Below, one piece after another: positions 7,625 to 16,356 of a stretch of 64,000 nt of DNA (within the stretch, counting starts at the first letter, position 1; each line of letters opens with the position of its first letter). Both the position numbers and the translations under genes were made by a program. This stretch comes from Streptomyces chartreusis. GTDB taxonomy: Bacteria; Actinomycetota; Actinomycetes; Streptomycetales; Streptomycetaceae. The stretch lies in the NCBI RefSeq assembly GCF_008704715.1, contig NZ_CP023689.1, positions 6,820,001-6,884,000 on the forward strand, given 5' to 3'. The notes beneath the pieces are model-generated. The model ran no database searches and had not been told where the DNA came from. It saw only the letters and a program-made list of their open reading frames with translations.

Positions 7625-8869
7625 TTACGAACCGACCTTGCGCTTGTTCCACACGTCGAATCCGACCGCCGCCAGCAGTACCAGGCCCTTGATGACCTGC
7701 TGCCAGTCGGTGCCGATGCCGACGAGGTTCATGCCGTTGTTCAGCACGCCCAGGACCAGGCCACCGATGATCGCGCCGAGGACCGTGCCGACGCCGCCGC
7801 TCATCGACGCACCGCCGATGAACGAGGCCGCGATGGCCTCCAGCTCGAAGTTGAGGCCGGCCTTGGGAGAGGCCGCGTTGAAGCGGGCGGCGAAGACCAG
7901 ACCCGCCAGGGCCGCGAGCATGCCCATGTTCAGGAAGACCAGGAAGGTGACCTTCTTGTCCTTCACACCCGACAGCTTGGCCGCGGGCAGGTTGCCGCCG
8001 ATCGCGTAGATGTGGCGGCCGATGATCGCGTTGCGCATGACGTAGCCGAAGCCGACGAGCAGCACACCCAGGATGAGCAGCACGATCGGGGCGCCCTTGT
8101 AGCTGGCGAGCAGCATCGTCAGCGTGAGGATGGCGGCGCCGAGCGCGACCAGCTTCAGCAGGAACAGCTTGAAGGGCGGGACGTCCAGGGAGAACTCCTG
8201 CTGCCTGCGGCGGTCCCGGAACTCCTGGAAGACCACGAACGCGATCATCGCGAAGCCGAGCAGCAGAGTGAGGTTGTGGTAGTTCGTGTTCGGTCCGACC
8301 TCGGGCAGGAAGCCGTTGGCGACCTTCTGCAGGCCCTCCGGGAACGGGCCGAGGGTCTGGCCCTCCAGGAAGATCTCGGTGAGACCGCGGAAGATCAGCA
8401 TGCCCGCGAGGGTCACGATGAAGGATGGTATTCCGCCGTACGCGATGAAGAACCCTTGTGCCGCGCCGGCGAGCGCGCCCATGGCGAGGCAGAGGATGAC
8501 CGCGACGGGCCATGGCAGGTCGTTCTTGACCATGAAAACGGCGGCCATCGAGCCGATGAACGCCGTCAGCGATCCCACCGACAGGTCGATGTGGCCCGCG
8601 ATGATCACCAGCATCATGCCGATCGCGAGGATCAGGATGTAGCTGTTCTGGAGCACCAGGTTGGAGACGTTGCGCGGCAGCAGCAGGTCGCCGTCGGTCC
8701 ACACCGCGAACAGCACCACGATCAGGCCGAGCGCGATCAGCATGCCGTACTGCCGCATGTTGCGGCGCAGGCCCTCCAGCACCAGTTGGAGCAGGCCGTC
8801 GCCCGCGGCCCCTCCGCTCTTGCCCGGCGGCGCGGGGGCCGGGGTCTTGGCGGTCACATCCGTGCTCAT
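7625..8869 (-). CDS. mmsB: Monosaccharide ABC transporter permease (MmsB/GguB type)
   Basis: 414 aa integral membrane protein with about 10 hydrophobic segments. The RbsC/XylH-family signature AGHIDLSVGSLTAFIG, which begins just before residue 100, and GIPSFIVTLAGMLIFRG identify the permease of a high-affinity sugar importer. The extra long loop region (residues about 190-225, RDRRRQQEFSLDVPP) matches the multiple-monosaccharide MmsB/GguB branch rather than RbsC. Its ATG overlaps the stop of the ATPase gene by 4 nt, so the two are translationally coupled. In the same branch the imported sugars are arabinose, xylose, galactose and glucose; which one applies here is not visible. Confidence 0.88.
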   Translation of the reverse strand: MSTDVTAKTPAPAPPGKSGGAAGDGLLQLVLEGLRRNMRQYGMLIALGLIVVLFAVWTDGDLLLPRNVSNLVLQNSYILILAIGMMLVIIAGHIDLSVGSLTAFIGSMAAVFMVKNDLPWPVAVILCLAMGALAGAAQGFFIAYGGIPSFIVTLAGMLIFRGLTEIFLEGQTLGPFPEGLQKVANGFLPEVGPNTNYHNLTLLLGFAMIAFVVFQEFRDRRRQQEFSLDVPPFKLFLLKLVALGAAILTLTMLLASYKGAPIVLLILGVLLVGFGYVMRNAIIGRHIYAIGGNLPAAKLSGVKDKKVTFLVFLNMGMLAALAGLVFAARFNAASPKAGLNFELEAIAASFIGGASMSGGVGTVLGAIIGGLVLGVLNNGMNLVGIGTDWQQVIKGLVLLAAVGFDVWNKRKVGS

Positions 8870-10416
8870 CGGGTTACCTCTTTGTCCTTAGTCATCTGAC
8901 GCATCAGCGATTCCTGCGAGGCCTCGGCCCGCGAGAACTCGCCGGTCAGCCGCCCCGCGGCCATCGTGTAGATGCGGTCACACATGCCGAGCAGCTCCGG
9001 CAGCTCGGAGGAGATGAAGACGACCGCCTTGCCCTGGGCGGCCAGCTGGTCGATGACCGTGTAGATCTCGTACTTGGCACCGACGTCGATACCGCGCGTC
9101 GGCTCGTCCAGGATCAGCACATCGGGACCGGCGAAGATCCACTTGCTGAGGACGACCTTCTGCTGGTTGCCGCCGGACAGCTTGCCCACCGGCTCGAAGA
9201 CCGTCGGCGCCTTGATGTTCATGGACTTGCGGAAGCCCTCGGCGACCTGCCGCTCCCCGTGCTCGTCGACCACGCCCCGCTTGGCGACCTTGCCCAGCGC
9301 GCTGAGCGAGATGTTGCGGTTGATGGTGTCGATGAGGTTCAGGCCGTAGTGCTTGCGGTCCTCGGTGACATAGGCGATGCCGTTCTTCACCGCCTCGGGG
9401 ACGGACTTCGTACGGATCTCCTTGCCGTCCTTGAGGACCGTGCCGCCGTGGTAGCGGCCGTAGGTCCGCCCGAACACGCTCATCGCGAGCTCGGTGCGGC
9501 CGGCGCCCATCAGGCCCGCGATACCGACGATCTCCCCGCGCCGCACCTCGATCGACACGTCGTCGACGACCTTGCGCTGCTGGTCGATCGGGTGGTGCAC
9601 GGTCCAGTTGCGGATCTCAAGGGCGGGGGCCGCGCCCTCCTCCGGCTCGTGCGGGGTGCGGTCGGGGAAGCGGTGCTCCAGGTCCCGGCCGACCATGCCG
9701 CTGATGATCCGGTCCTCGCTGGTCTCCGGTGCCTTCACATCGAGGGTCTCGATGGTCTGGCCGTCGCGCAGGATCGTCACCGAGTCGGCGACCTTGCGGA
9801 TCTCGTTGAGCTTGTGGGAGATGATGATCGAGGTGATGCCCTGCTTCTTCAACTCCAGGATCAGGTCCAGGAGTTTGCCGCTGTCCTCGTCGTTCAGAGC
9901 CGCGGTCGGCTCGTCGAGGATGAGCAGCTTCACCTTCTTCGACAGCGCCTTCGCGATCTCCACGAGCTGCTGCTTGCCCACGCCGATGTCGGCGACCCGG
10001 GTGTCGGGGTGGTCGGAGAGGCCGACCCGGCGCAGCAGTTCGGTGGCGTGCTTGAGGGTCTCGGTCCAGCTGATGATCCCGCGCGTGGCGTGCTCGTTGC
10101 CGAGGAAGATGTTCTCCGCGATGGAGAGGTAGGGGATCAGGGCCAGTTCCTGGTGGATGATCACGATGCCGTGATGCTCACTGGCCCTGATGTCCTTGAA
10201 CTCGCAGACCTCCCCCTCGAAGAGGATGTCGCCCTCGTAGGTGCCGTGCGGGTGGACGCCGGAGAGGACCTTCATGAGGGTCGACTTGCCGGCGCCGTTC
10301 TCCCCGCAGATGGCGTGGACCTCGCCCTGCCGGACGGTCAGCGTGACGTCCGACAGCGCCTTGACGCCGGGAAAGGTCTTGACGATCGAGCGCATTTCCA
10401 GGACGGGTCCCGCCAT
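8866..10416 (-). CDS. mmsA: Monosaccharide ABC transporter ATP-binding protein (two ATPase domains)
   Basis: 516 aa with duplicated ABC domains, as in all RbsA/XylG-type ATPases. Domain 1 has Walker A GENGAGKST (about residues 38-46), signature VGKQQLVEIAKAL, and Walker B LLILDEPTAAL. Domain 2 has a degenerate Walker A (GLMGAGRTELAM), signature LSGGNQQKVVLSKW and Walker B VLILDEPTRGID. It energises sugar uptake through the MmsB permease. ATG 10416 is chosen because GGAAGG lies 7 nt upstream; a TTG at 10431 is less likely. It sits between the chvE-like gene (32-nt gap) and mmsB (4-nt overlap) in one operon. Confidence 0.9.
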   Translation of the reverse strand: MAGPVLEMRSIVKTFPGVKALSDVTLTVRQGEVHAICGENGAGKSTLMKVLSGVHPHGTYEGDILFEGEVCEFKDIRASEHHGIVIIHQELALIPYLSIAENIFLGNEHATRGIISWTETLKHATELLRRVGLSDHPDTRVADIGVGKQQLVEIAKALSKKVKLLILDEPTAALNDEDSGKLLDLILELKKQGITSIIISHKLNEIRKVADSVTILRDGQTIETLDVKAPETSEDRIISGMVGRDLEHRFPDRTPHEPEEGAAPALEIRNWTVHHPIDQQRKVVDDVSIEVRRGEIVGIAGLMGAGRTELAMSVFGRTYGRYHGGTVLKDGKEIRTKSVPEAVKNGIAYVTEDRKHYGLNLIDTINRNISLSALGKVAKRGVVDEHGERQVAEGFRKSMNIKAPTVFEPVGKLSGGNQQKVVLSKWIFAGPDVLILDEPTRGIDVGAKYEIYTVIDQLAAQGKAVVFISSELPELLGMCDRIYTMAAGRLTGEFSRAEASQESLMRQMTKDKEVTR

Positions 10417-10448
10417 GGTCGTGCCTTCCAATCAGTAGGAGCTGGCGG

Positions 10449-11561
10449 TTACTTGAGGTCGCTTTCCTTGATGTAGCCGGAGTCGACGACCTCCTTCTGG
10501 TAGTTGGTCTTGTCGACCGCGACCGGCTCCAGCAGGTACGCCGGGACGACCTTCGAGCCGTTGTCATACGTCTTGGTGTCGTTGACCTCGGGCTTCTTGT
10601 CGTTGAGCAGGGAATCGACCATGCCCGAGGCGACCTTGGCGAGCTCGCGGGTGTCCTTGTAGACGGTCATCGACTGCTCGTCGGCGATGATCGACTTCAC
10701 CGACGCGACCTCGGCGTCCTGACCGGTGACGACCGGCAGCGGCTTGCTCTTGGAGCCGTAGTCGTCCGACTTCAGGGCCGACAGGATGCCGATGGAGATG
10801 CCGTCGTAGGGCGAGAGGACCGCGTCCACGCGCTCGCTCTTGTAGGCCGAGGTCAGGATGTCGTCCATGCGCTTCTGGGCGGTGCCGCCGTCCCAGCGCA
10901 GGGTGGTGACCTGGGTCAGCTTGGTCTGGCCGGAGCGGACGACGAGCTGCTTCTTGTCGATGTAGGGCTGCAGCACCTTCATCGCCCCGCCGAAGAAGTA
11001 GCGGGTGTTGTTGTCGTCGTTCGAGCCGGCGAACAGCTCGATGTTGAAGGGGCCCTTCTTCGAGCCGTCCTTCAGTCCGAGCTTCTCGACCATGTAGTTG
11101 GCCTGGAGCTCGCCGACCTTCTCGTTGTCGAACGACGCGTAGTAGTCGACGTTCTCGGTGCCGAGGATGAGGCGGTCGTAGGAGATCACCGGGATGTCGG
11201 CGTCCTTGGCCTGCTGGAGCACGTTGTTCATCGACTTGTTGTCGATGGCCGCGACGATCAGCGCCTTGACGCCCTGCGTGATCAGGTTCTCGATCTGTGA
11301 GACCTGCTGGTCCGGGTCGTCCTCGCCGTAGACCAACTTGGTCTTGTAGCCCTTGGACTCCAGGTCCGCGACGACGTTCTTGCCGTCGGCTATCCAGCGC
11401 TCGGAGGACTTGGTCGGCATCGCGATGCCGATGGTCGCGCCCTTGGTGTCCCCGCCTTCCTCCTTGCTGCCGCCCTCGCCGCTCTGGCCACAGGCGGTCA
11501 GGGTCAGCGCGAGGGACGCGGCGGAGGCGATGGCGGCGAGTGCGGCTCTGCGTGTACGCAT
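10449..11561 (-). CDS. chvE: Multiple-monosaccharide-binding lipoprotein (ChvE-like)
   Basis: 370 aa. The signal peptide MRTRRAALAAIASAASLALT ends in the lipobox LTAC, so the protein is anchored to the outer face of the membrane. It has the periplasmic-binding-protein type I fold with IGIAMPTKSSERWIADG, LIVAAIDNKSMNNVLQQA and DAVLSPYDGISIGILSAL, closest to ChvE/XylF sugar receptors. It captures monosaccharides for MmsA/MmsB. ATG 11561 is preferred over the ATGs at 11570 and 11567 because AAGGA is then 9 nt away instead of adjacent. It is first in the operon; the 154-bp upstream gap holds a TGTGTTCGA motif shared with the dehydratase promoter. Confidence 0.88.
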   Translation of the reverse strand: MRTRRAALAAIASAASLALTLTACGQSGEGGSKEEGGDTKGATIGIAMPTKSSERWIADGKNVVADLESKGYKTKLVYGEDDPDQQVSQIENLITQGVKALIVAAIDNKSMNNVLQQAKDADIPVISYDRLILGTENVDYYASFDNEKVGELQANYMVEKLGLKDGSKKGPFNIELFAGSNDDNNTRYFFGGAMKVLQPYIDKKQLVVRSGQTKLTQVTTLRWDGGTAQKRMDDILTSAYKSERVDAVLSPYDGISIGILSALKSDDYGSKSKPLPVVTGQDAEVASVKSIIADEQSMTVYKDTRELAKVASGMVDSLLNDKKPEVNDTKTYDNGSKVVPAYLLEPVAVDKTNYQKEVVDSGYIKESDLK

Positions 11562-11669
11562 GATCATCATCCTTGATGTGGGTGAGCAGGGCTCGGTCTG
11601 GGCGATTGCGAGGACGCGTGTCGAGGGCTGTTCGGCCAGCGGTGAGAGTAGACCGAGGGTGTGTGGGAT

Positions 11670-11678
11670 TGTGTTCGA
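11670..11678. promoter_or_regulatory. TGTGTTCGA motif upstream of the sugar importer
   Basis: The 9-mer TGTGTTCGA also occurs twice (15003-15011, and as its complement at 15077-15085) around the promoter of the dehydratase operon. Sharing of the motif by two linked sugar operons suggests one common regulator. No regulator gene lies in this cluster. The motif match is seen; the function is inferred. Confidence 0.35.
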
Positions 11679-11715
11679 CTGCGTCTTCTTCTGTGAAGGG
11701 GGTTTGTCCGGAACG

Positions 11716-12678
11716 TTATGCGGGAGTTTCGAATCGCTTCAGAGTTCCGGGCAGCCGTGAACCGAGAGGCGCCATGTCGCCGTCAGCTCCGTGCCGTGCC
11801 AGCAGGTCCAGGGCCAGCCGGCCGCGCCGTACGCGTTCCCGGGCGGTGGCCAGCGTCAGGTCCCGCATGTGGTGTCCGTAGGGGTAGATGCCGGGGGCCT
11901 TGGAGAGCCCGAACTTCAGATAGAGCGGTGCGCCGCGCCGGATCAGCTCGGCGACCTCGTACATCCGGACATAGCCGCCGAGATCGTCGGGGGCCTCGAT
12001 GTACATGTCCATGGGGGCGGCGGAGACCCGCCGGATCTCGGTGAGGTGATCGAGCGTGAGATCGCTGGGCACGTTGATCGAGTCGGCGCCGAGGTTCTCG
12101 TAGACCGCGTAGGCGGCCGGGTTGACCGGGCCTATCAGCGCGCTCACCTTGAGGGTGGTGTCGGCCGGGATGATCCCGGCGGCCCGCGCCCGGTGCAGCG
12201 TCCACAGCACGCCCTCGTCGGCGACGAGCAGGCACTTCACGCCCAGCTCCGTGGCCCGTACGGCGTCCTCGACGCAGCCGGCGACGGCGTCGTGGCCCCG
12301 GGCGCGCAGTCCGGCCCCCCGCGAGTCGGTGCGCGTGGAGCCGCCGATGTCCCAGGTGCCGCGCGGGCCGGTGAACAGGCAGAGCTCGATGTCGCGTTCG
12401 TTCGTCGCGTCGACCATCTCGGCGATCTCGGCGTCGGTCAGCATCCATACGCCGCTGCCCTGGCTGATCCGGTGGATCGGCACGTCCAGCAGCGAGGCTT
12501 CCTTGAGGACGACGGCGAGCGCTTCGGGACCCTCGCACGAGGGGATCTCGGTGCGCCAGCGGCCGCCGCCCGGGAAGGTGTGGGGCGAGGCGTCGGCGGG
12601 GGAGAGGTCGGGCGCGCCCAGGCCGAGTGCGGAGAGCGCCTGCTCACCGGGTCGACGGGCTGCGGAAGCGTCGGTCAC
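11716..12678 (-). CDS. U32-like (peptidase U32/TIM-barrel) protein in sugar cluster
   Basis: 320 aa, cytoplasmic. GTG 12678 follows AAGGA. Conserved-looking blocks are ISQGSGVWMLTDAEIAEMVD, LCLFTGPRGTWDIGG, LGVKCLLVADEGVLWTLHRA, ADSINVPSDLTLDHLTEIR and GAPLYLKFGLSKAPGIYPYG, a succession of beta-alpha units resembling the TIM-barrel part of peptidase U32 proteins. I do not recognise a characterised member. Its place between a sugar-acid dehydratase/dehydrogenase operon and a sugar importer suggests a role in sugar-acid metabolism rather than proteolysis (inference). A TTCGAAAT motif lies just upstream of its start (12693-12703 region). Confidence 0.6.
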   Translation of the reverse strand: MTDASAARRPGEQALSALGLGAPDLSPADASPHTFPGGGRWRTEIPSCEGPEALAVVLKEASLLDVPIHRISQGSGVWMLTDAEIAEMVDATNERDIELCLFTGPRGTWDIGGSTRTDSRGAGLRARGHDAVAGCVEDAVRATELGVKCLLVADEGVLWTLHRARAAGIIPADTTLKVSALIGPVNPAAYAVYENLGADSINVPSDLTLDHLTEIRRVSAAPMDMYIEAPDDLGGYVRMYEVAELIRRGAPLYLKFGLSKAPGIYPYGHHMRDLTLATARERVRRGRLALDLLARHGADGDMAPLGSRLPGTLKRFETPA

Positions 12679-12741
12679 AAGCTGTCCTTCTGGTTCGAAA
12701 TATCGGACGAGGTTCGCGGCTCAAGGCGTGCGGGTCTTGGT

Positions 12742-12786
12742 GTACGCCGGTACGGGGACCGTCAGGTTGCCCCCGTACCGGCGTAC
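12742..12786 (-). terminator. Strong hairpin terminator after the zinc dehydrogenase
   Basis: A perfect 16-bp stem, GTACGCCGGTACGGGG (12742-12757) with CCCCGTACCGGCGTAC (12771-12786), and a 13-nt loop. It lies 3 nt beyond the stop codon at 12789 on the minus strand, ending the dehydratase-dehydrogenase transcript before the U32-like gene. Confidence 0.82.
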
Positions 12787-12788
12787 GG

Positions 12789-13793
12789 CTAGGGACGGAG
12801 GAGGACCTTGCCCACCTTTGGATCGCCGGATCCGACGAGCTCGATCGCCTCCGGGAACTCCTGGAGAGGCAGCTCGTGCGTGACGAGCGGCAGCGGATCG
12901 AGCAGCCCGGCCGCGAACACGCGCACCGTGTGTGCCCAGGCGTCCGGCGGTGCCCCGAACACGGTGTGCACCTCCAGCTGCCGTACGACGAGATCGGTCG
13001 GGTCGAGTCCCTGCGCGCCCGGCGCCGGGATCCCGGTGAGGACCAGCCGCCCGCCGCGCCGCAGCAGGGCGGCGGAGACCCGCGCCGCGTCCGCGGACCC
13101 GGCGGTCTCGATGACGACGTCGAAGTCGTCCGGGAGCTCCTGGTCCTTGGTGCGGAAGTCGGTCGCGCCGTACTGCCGCGACAGCGCCTCCCGGTCGCGC
13201 CGCGTGCCCACCACGAGCAGCTCGCCCGGCGAACCCGCCTTGAGGAACTGGACGGCGAACATCCCGAGCGTCCCGGTGCCCACCACGGCCACCCGCTCAC
13301 CCGGCAGCGCGTGCGCCTTGATCGCCGCGGCGGCGATGCAGGCGGCCGGCTCCAGCAGGGCCGCGGCGGTCAGGTCGCAGTCGTCCGGCAGGACGTGCAG
13401 CAGCCGGGCGGGGAGCGTCAGCGTGCCCGCCATGGCGCCGGGCTGGGTGAACCCGGTCTCCTCGTAGCCCGCACCGCACAGCGTCGTCTCACCGGCGTGA
13501 CAGCGGTCGCAGACCTGGCAGTTGCGGAACCCCTCGCCGACGACCTTGCGGCCGACGAGACCCGACGGCACCCCGGCCCCGACCGCCTGCACGGTCCCGG
13601 ACCACTCGTGCCCCGGCGTGAGCGGGTAACGGACGTACCCCTCGGGCCTGTTGCCCTGGTACACCTCCCGGTCGCTGCCGCAGATCCCGACCGCGTGGAC
13701 CCGCACCAGCGCCTCGCCGGCCTCCGGCGCACGCGGCGTGTGCTCGGTGAGCCGGTGCTCGCCGGGCGCGTCGACGACGACGGCGGTGCTCAC
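12789..13793 (-). CDS. Zinc-dependent medium-chain alcohol (sugar) dehydrogenase
   Basis: 334 aa. Catalytic zinc ligands are C38 (GICGSD) and H62-E63 (PGHEW). The structural zinc loop is C92-x2-C95-x2-C98-x7-C106. The Rossmann motif is VVGTGTLGMFAVQ. This is the threonine/sorbitol dehydrogenase branch of the MDR superfamily, which oxidises a secondary alcohol with NAD(P). GTG 13793 overlaps the stop of the dehydratase gene by 4 nt (GTGA), and AAGGG precedes it, so the pair is coupled. With the dehydratase it probably acts in oxidative catabolism of an aldonic acid or sugar; the substrate is not determinable from sequence. Confidence 0.84.
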   Translation of the reverse strand: MSTAVVVDAPGEHRLTEHTPRAPEAGEALVRVHAVGICGSDREVYQGNRPEGYVRYPLTPGHEWSGTVQAVGAGVPSGLVGRKVVGEGFRNCQVCDRCHAGETTLCGAGYEETGFTQPGAMAGTLTLPARLLHVLPDDCDLTAAALLEPAACIAAAAIKAHALPGERVAVVGTGTLGMFAVQFLKAGSPGELLVVGTRRDREALSRQYGATDFRTKDQELPDDFDVVIETAGSADAARVSAALLRRGGRLVLTGIPAPGAQGLDPTDLVVRQLEVHTVFGAPPDAWAHTVRVFAAGLLDPLPLVTHELPLQEFPEAIELVGSGDPKVGKVLLRP

Positions 13794-14953
13794 TGCGAGC
13801 CCTTGGGCTTGCGCTGCTCCCAGCCCTCGGCCCACAGGTCGAAGCGGGCCTGCTGCTGCGGGAACTCGGCGGCGGCGTCGGCGTCGAACTCCACCCCGAG
13901 GCCGGGGGCGTCGGAGAGGTGGAAGCAGCCGTCCTCCGGGTTCACCTGCGGCGCGCCCTTGACGACCTTCTTGATCTCCGCGTCGGCGAAGTCGTTGAAG
14001 TGCTCCAGGATCTTGAAGTTCGGGGAGGTGAAGCCGACCTGGAGGGAGGCGGCGGTCAGGACCGAGCCGCCGACGTTGTGCGGGGCGACCAGCACGTAGT
14101 GGGTCTCGGCGGTCGCGGCCAGTTTGCGGGTCTCCCAGATGCCGCCGATGTGGCCGACGTCGGGCTGGATGATGTCGACGGCCTGGCTCTCGAAGAGCTC
14201 GCGGAACTCGATGCGGTCGTGGATCCGCTCGCCGGTGGCGACCGGGATGTCGACCTTGGCGGCGACCTTCTCCAGCGCCTTCAGGTTCTCCGGCGGGCAG
14301 GGCTCCTCCAGCCACGCCGGCTTGAAGGGCGCCAGCTCCTTGGCGAGCCGTACGGCGGTGGCGGGGGAGAAGCGGCCGTGCATCTCCAGCATCAGCTCGG
14401 CGTCGGGGCCGATGGCGTCCCGCACGGCCTCGATGAGCGAGACGGCGTACAGGGACTGCTCGTGGTCGAGCTCGAAGTGCCCGGTGCCGAAGGGGTCGAT
14501 CTTGAGCGCCTTGTACCCGCGCTCCATGACGCCCTGGGCGGCCTTGTGGTACGCCTCCGGGGTCCGCTCCGTGGTGTACCAGCCGTTGGCGTACGCCTTG
14601 ACCTTGTCGGTGACCTTGCCGCCCAGGAGCTGCCAGACCGGTACCCCGAGGGCCTTGCCCTTGATGTCCCAGCAGGCCATCTCGATCACGGCGATACCGG
14701 ACATCACGATCTCGCCGGCCCGGCCGTAGTCGCCGTACTTCATGCGGCGGACGAGGTCCTCGACAGCGAACGGGTCCGAACCGAGAATGTGGTTGGCCTC
14801 GGCCTCCCGCAGGTAGCCGATCAGCGCGTCGGTGTGGCCCAGCATCCGGGTCTCGCCGACTCCGGTGACCCCCTCGTCGGTGTGCACCTGGACGTAGGTC
14901 AGGTTGCGCCACGGCGTCCCGACCACGTGTGTGCTGATTCCGGTGATGCGCAC
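13790..14953 (-). CDS. Mandelate racemase/enolase-superfamily sugar acid dehydratase (galactonate dehydratase-like)
   Basis: 387 aa. The capping domain ends near residue 125. The barrel carries K151-I-D153 (ALKIDPFG), metal ligands around E190 (MLEMHGRF), E216 (WLEEP) and E242 (TGERI), and QPDVGHIGG with PHNVGGS (H292). This pattern fits enolase-superfamily sugar acid dehydratases of the D-galactonate dehydratase subgroup, which form 2-keto-3-deoxy acids. GTG 14953 is chosen because AAGGGG lies about 9 nt upstream; the longer open frame to 15205 crosses a clear promoter. It is first in a two-gene operon with the zinc dehydrogenase. No KDG kinase or aldolase is visible nearby. Confidence 0.85.
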   Translation of the reverse strand: MRITGISTHVVGTPWRNLTYVQVHTDEGVTGVGETRMLGHTDALIGYLREAEANHILGSDPFAVEDLVRRMKYGDYGRAGEIVMSGIAVIEMACWDIKGKALGVPVWQLLGGKVTDKVKAYANGWYTTERTPEAYHKAAQGVMERGYKALKIDPFGTGHFELDHEQSLYAVSLIEAVRDAIGPDAELMLEMHGRFSPATAVRLAKELAPFKPAWLEEPCPPENLKALEKVAAKVDIPVATGERIHDRIEFRELFESQAVDIIQPDVGHIGGIWETRKLAATAETHYVLVAPHNVGGSVLTAASLQVGFTSPNFKILEHFNDFADAEIKKVVKGAPQVNPEDGCFHLSDAPGLGVEFDADAAAEFPQQQARFDLWAEGWEQRKPKGSQ

Positions 14954-15266
14954 GGCAGTTGCCCCTTGCTGCGTCGTCGGCTCATTTGGCGTCGCATTCG
15001 AGTGTGTTCGAGATTTCGTCACACGTTCGAAATGCTGACGTGACAGTAGGGAGAGGGCGGTCGGAGTGTCAATGGGTCGAACACATAACGGTTTCGACAC
15101 CGCTTTCGATACGGATTTCGGGCAGTCCGTCGCGCAGCGTGGAGGGCGTCTCTGGCGTGTCCGCGCATATCCGTCAACTCGCCATGCACGAACGGCTTGT
15201 TTCATACAGAACTTTCACAGCTGTGACTATGAACCGTGCGTCTGCGGAACCTAGTCTTCCCGCGTC
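14954..15266. other. 313-bp divergent control region
   Basis: No gene is seen here. It holds the dehydratase promoter (15043-15072), TTCGAA-type repeats, and, on the right, a perfect palindrome TCACAGCTGTGA (15215-15226) and a -10-like TAGTCT (15252-15257) for the rightward gene at 15267. Short open frames in the region lack ribosome sites and codon bias. Confidence 0.6.
15003..15085 (-). promoter_or_regulatory. Dehydratase promoter with TTCGAA-type operators
   Basis: On the minus strand TTGACA (15072-15067) and TACTGT (15048-15043) are separated by 18 bp, close to the consensus for the main sigma factor. Downstream of -10 lies ATTTCG-N9-CGAAAT (plus 15013-15033), and TCGAACACA occurs at 15077-15085 and, inverted, at 15003-15011. 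The copies bracket and overlap the start site, the arrangement expected of a repressor site. The regulator is not encoded nearby. Confidence 0.65.
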
Positions 15267-16304
15267 ATGGACTACTGCCACCCGTGCCGACGGCACCTGA
15301 ATGGCGCCCTCGCCTGCCCGGGGTGCGGCGCCACGGTCGAACAACCCCGGGTGTACGCGGGTGCTCCGGACCAGGCGTACCCGCAGATGGCCGAACGACC
15401 CGCGGGTGCCGCGGGCCAGGGCGCGTACGACGGGTACGCGGGCGCGGGGCAGTACGGCGGCGGGTACGGCACGGACCAGTACGGCGGACAGCCCTACGAC
15501 GCCGGGTACGGCGAGCGTCACCACGAACCCGGCGTTCAGCAGGCCGAGTCGGCCGCGGACACCGAGGACGCCCAGGAGGCCGAGCCGGTCGCCGCGGACG
15601 CGCCGGTCGGCGGGCGTGCCGCACGACGGGCGGCGCAGCGGCGCGGCCGTGGACGCAGGCGCGGTCACGAAGAGCCCGACGAGTACACCGAGAGCGACGA
15701 GTACGCGGAGAACGACGAAGCCGCCGGGTACGACGAGTCCGCCGAGTACGACGACGAGGACGACGCGGACCTGGACGAGGAGTCCGGGGCGGGCGGCGGG
15801 AGCCGTCGCGATCGCAAGGCCGCCGCGCACCGGCGCCGCCGTCGCCGGGTCCTGCTGATCACGGCCGGGTTCGTGCTCGCGGCCGGCGGCCTCAGCCTCG
15901 CGGAACTCGGCATGGACGCCCCCGGCAGGAGCGCCAAGCCGGCCGCCGCCGGGGACGAGTCGGCGGAGGGCGCCGCGGAGTCGGAGGTGTCGCCCTCGCC
16001 GGACGCGACGGACGGTAGCGGCGGAGCGGGCGCGGACAAGGCGTCGGACGACCCCTCGGCCTCCCCTTCGGTCTCCAAGTCCCCCAAGGACAAGGACAAG
16101 AAGGACGAGGACGACAAGACCCCGTCGAAGGACCCCCAGTCCTCTTCGACGGGCGGCGGCTCCGGGCCGTCCACCCAGGACCCGGCTCCCGCCCCCACCT
16201 CGGCGGAGGACCCGGCGCCGACGACCGAGCCGCCCGCCTCGGACCCGACCCCGGACCCGTCGCCGTCGGAGACGTGCAACCGGTTCCTGTGGTGGTGCAC
16301 CTGA
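15267..16304 (+). CDS. Acidic, disordered single-span membrane protein with N-terminal zinc ribbon (SCO2400-like)
   Basis: 345 aa. The N-terminus MDYCHPCRRHL..LACPGCGATV has two CxxC pairs that could bind zinc. Residues about 30-90 are Tyr/Gly-rich, about 130-180 very acidic (EDDADLDEES), then a basic run HRRRRRR is followed by one transmembrane helix (VLLITAGFVLAAGGLSLAEL, about 195-215). The outside part is Ser/Asp/Pro-rich and ends CNRFLWWCT. It resembles, from memory, the Streptomyces family called SCO2400. The ATG lies 9 nt after the -10-like TAGTCT, so the message is probably leaderless. Function unknown. Confidence 0.75.
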   Translation: MDYCHPCRRHLNGALACPGCGATVEQPRVYAGAPDQAYPQMAERPAGAAGQGAYDGYAGAGQYGGGYGTDQYGGQPYDAGYGERHHEPGVQQAESAADTEDAQEAEPVAADAPVGGRAARRAAQRRGRGRRRGHEEPDEYTESDEYAENDEAAGYDESAEYDDEDDADLDEESGAGGGSRRDRKAAAHRRRRRRVLLITAGFVLAAGGLSLAELGMDAPGRSAKPAAAGDESAEGAAESEVSPSPDATDGSGGAGADKASDDPSASPSVSKSPKDKDKKDEDDKTPSKDPQSSSTGGGSGPSTQDPAPAPTSAEDPAPTTEPPASDPTPDPSPSETCNRFLWWCT

Positions 16305-16356
16305 GCGGTCGGCGTTCGCCTCGGTGAACGTCACGCGGTGGTGCCCCCAGTTGATG

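Noticed and set aside
6350..8899. 849-codon rightward open frame
   Set aside because: It is antisense to the epimerase and permease genes, whose motifs, signal peptide and operon overlaps are clear; the rightward translation is arginine/histidine-rich shadow sequence.
14954..15205. Longer start for the dehydratase gene (to 15205)
   Set aside because: The extension covers a near-consensus promoter and operators, has poor codon bias, and GTG 14953 has a good ribosome site.
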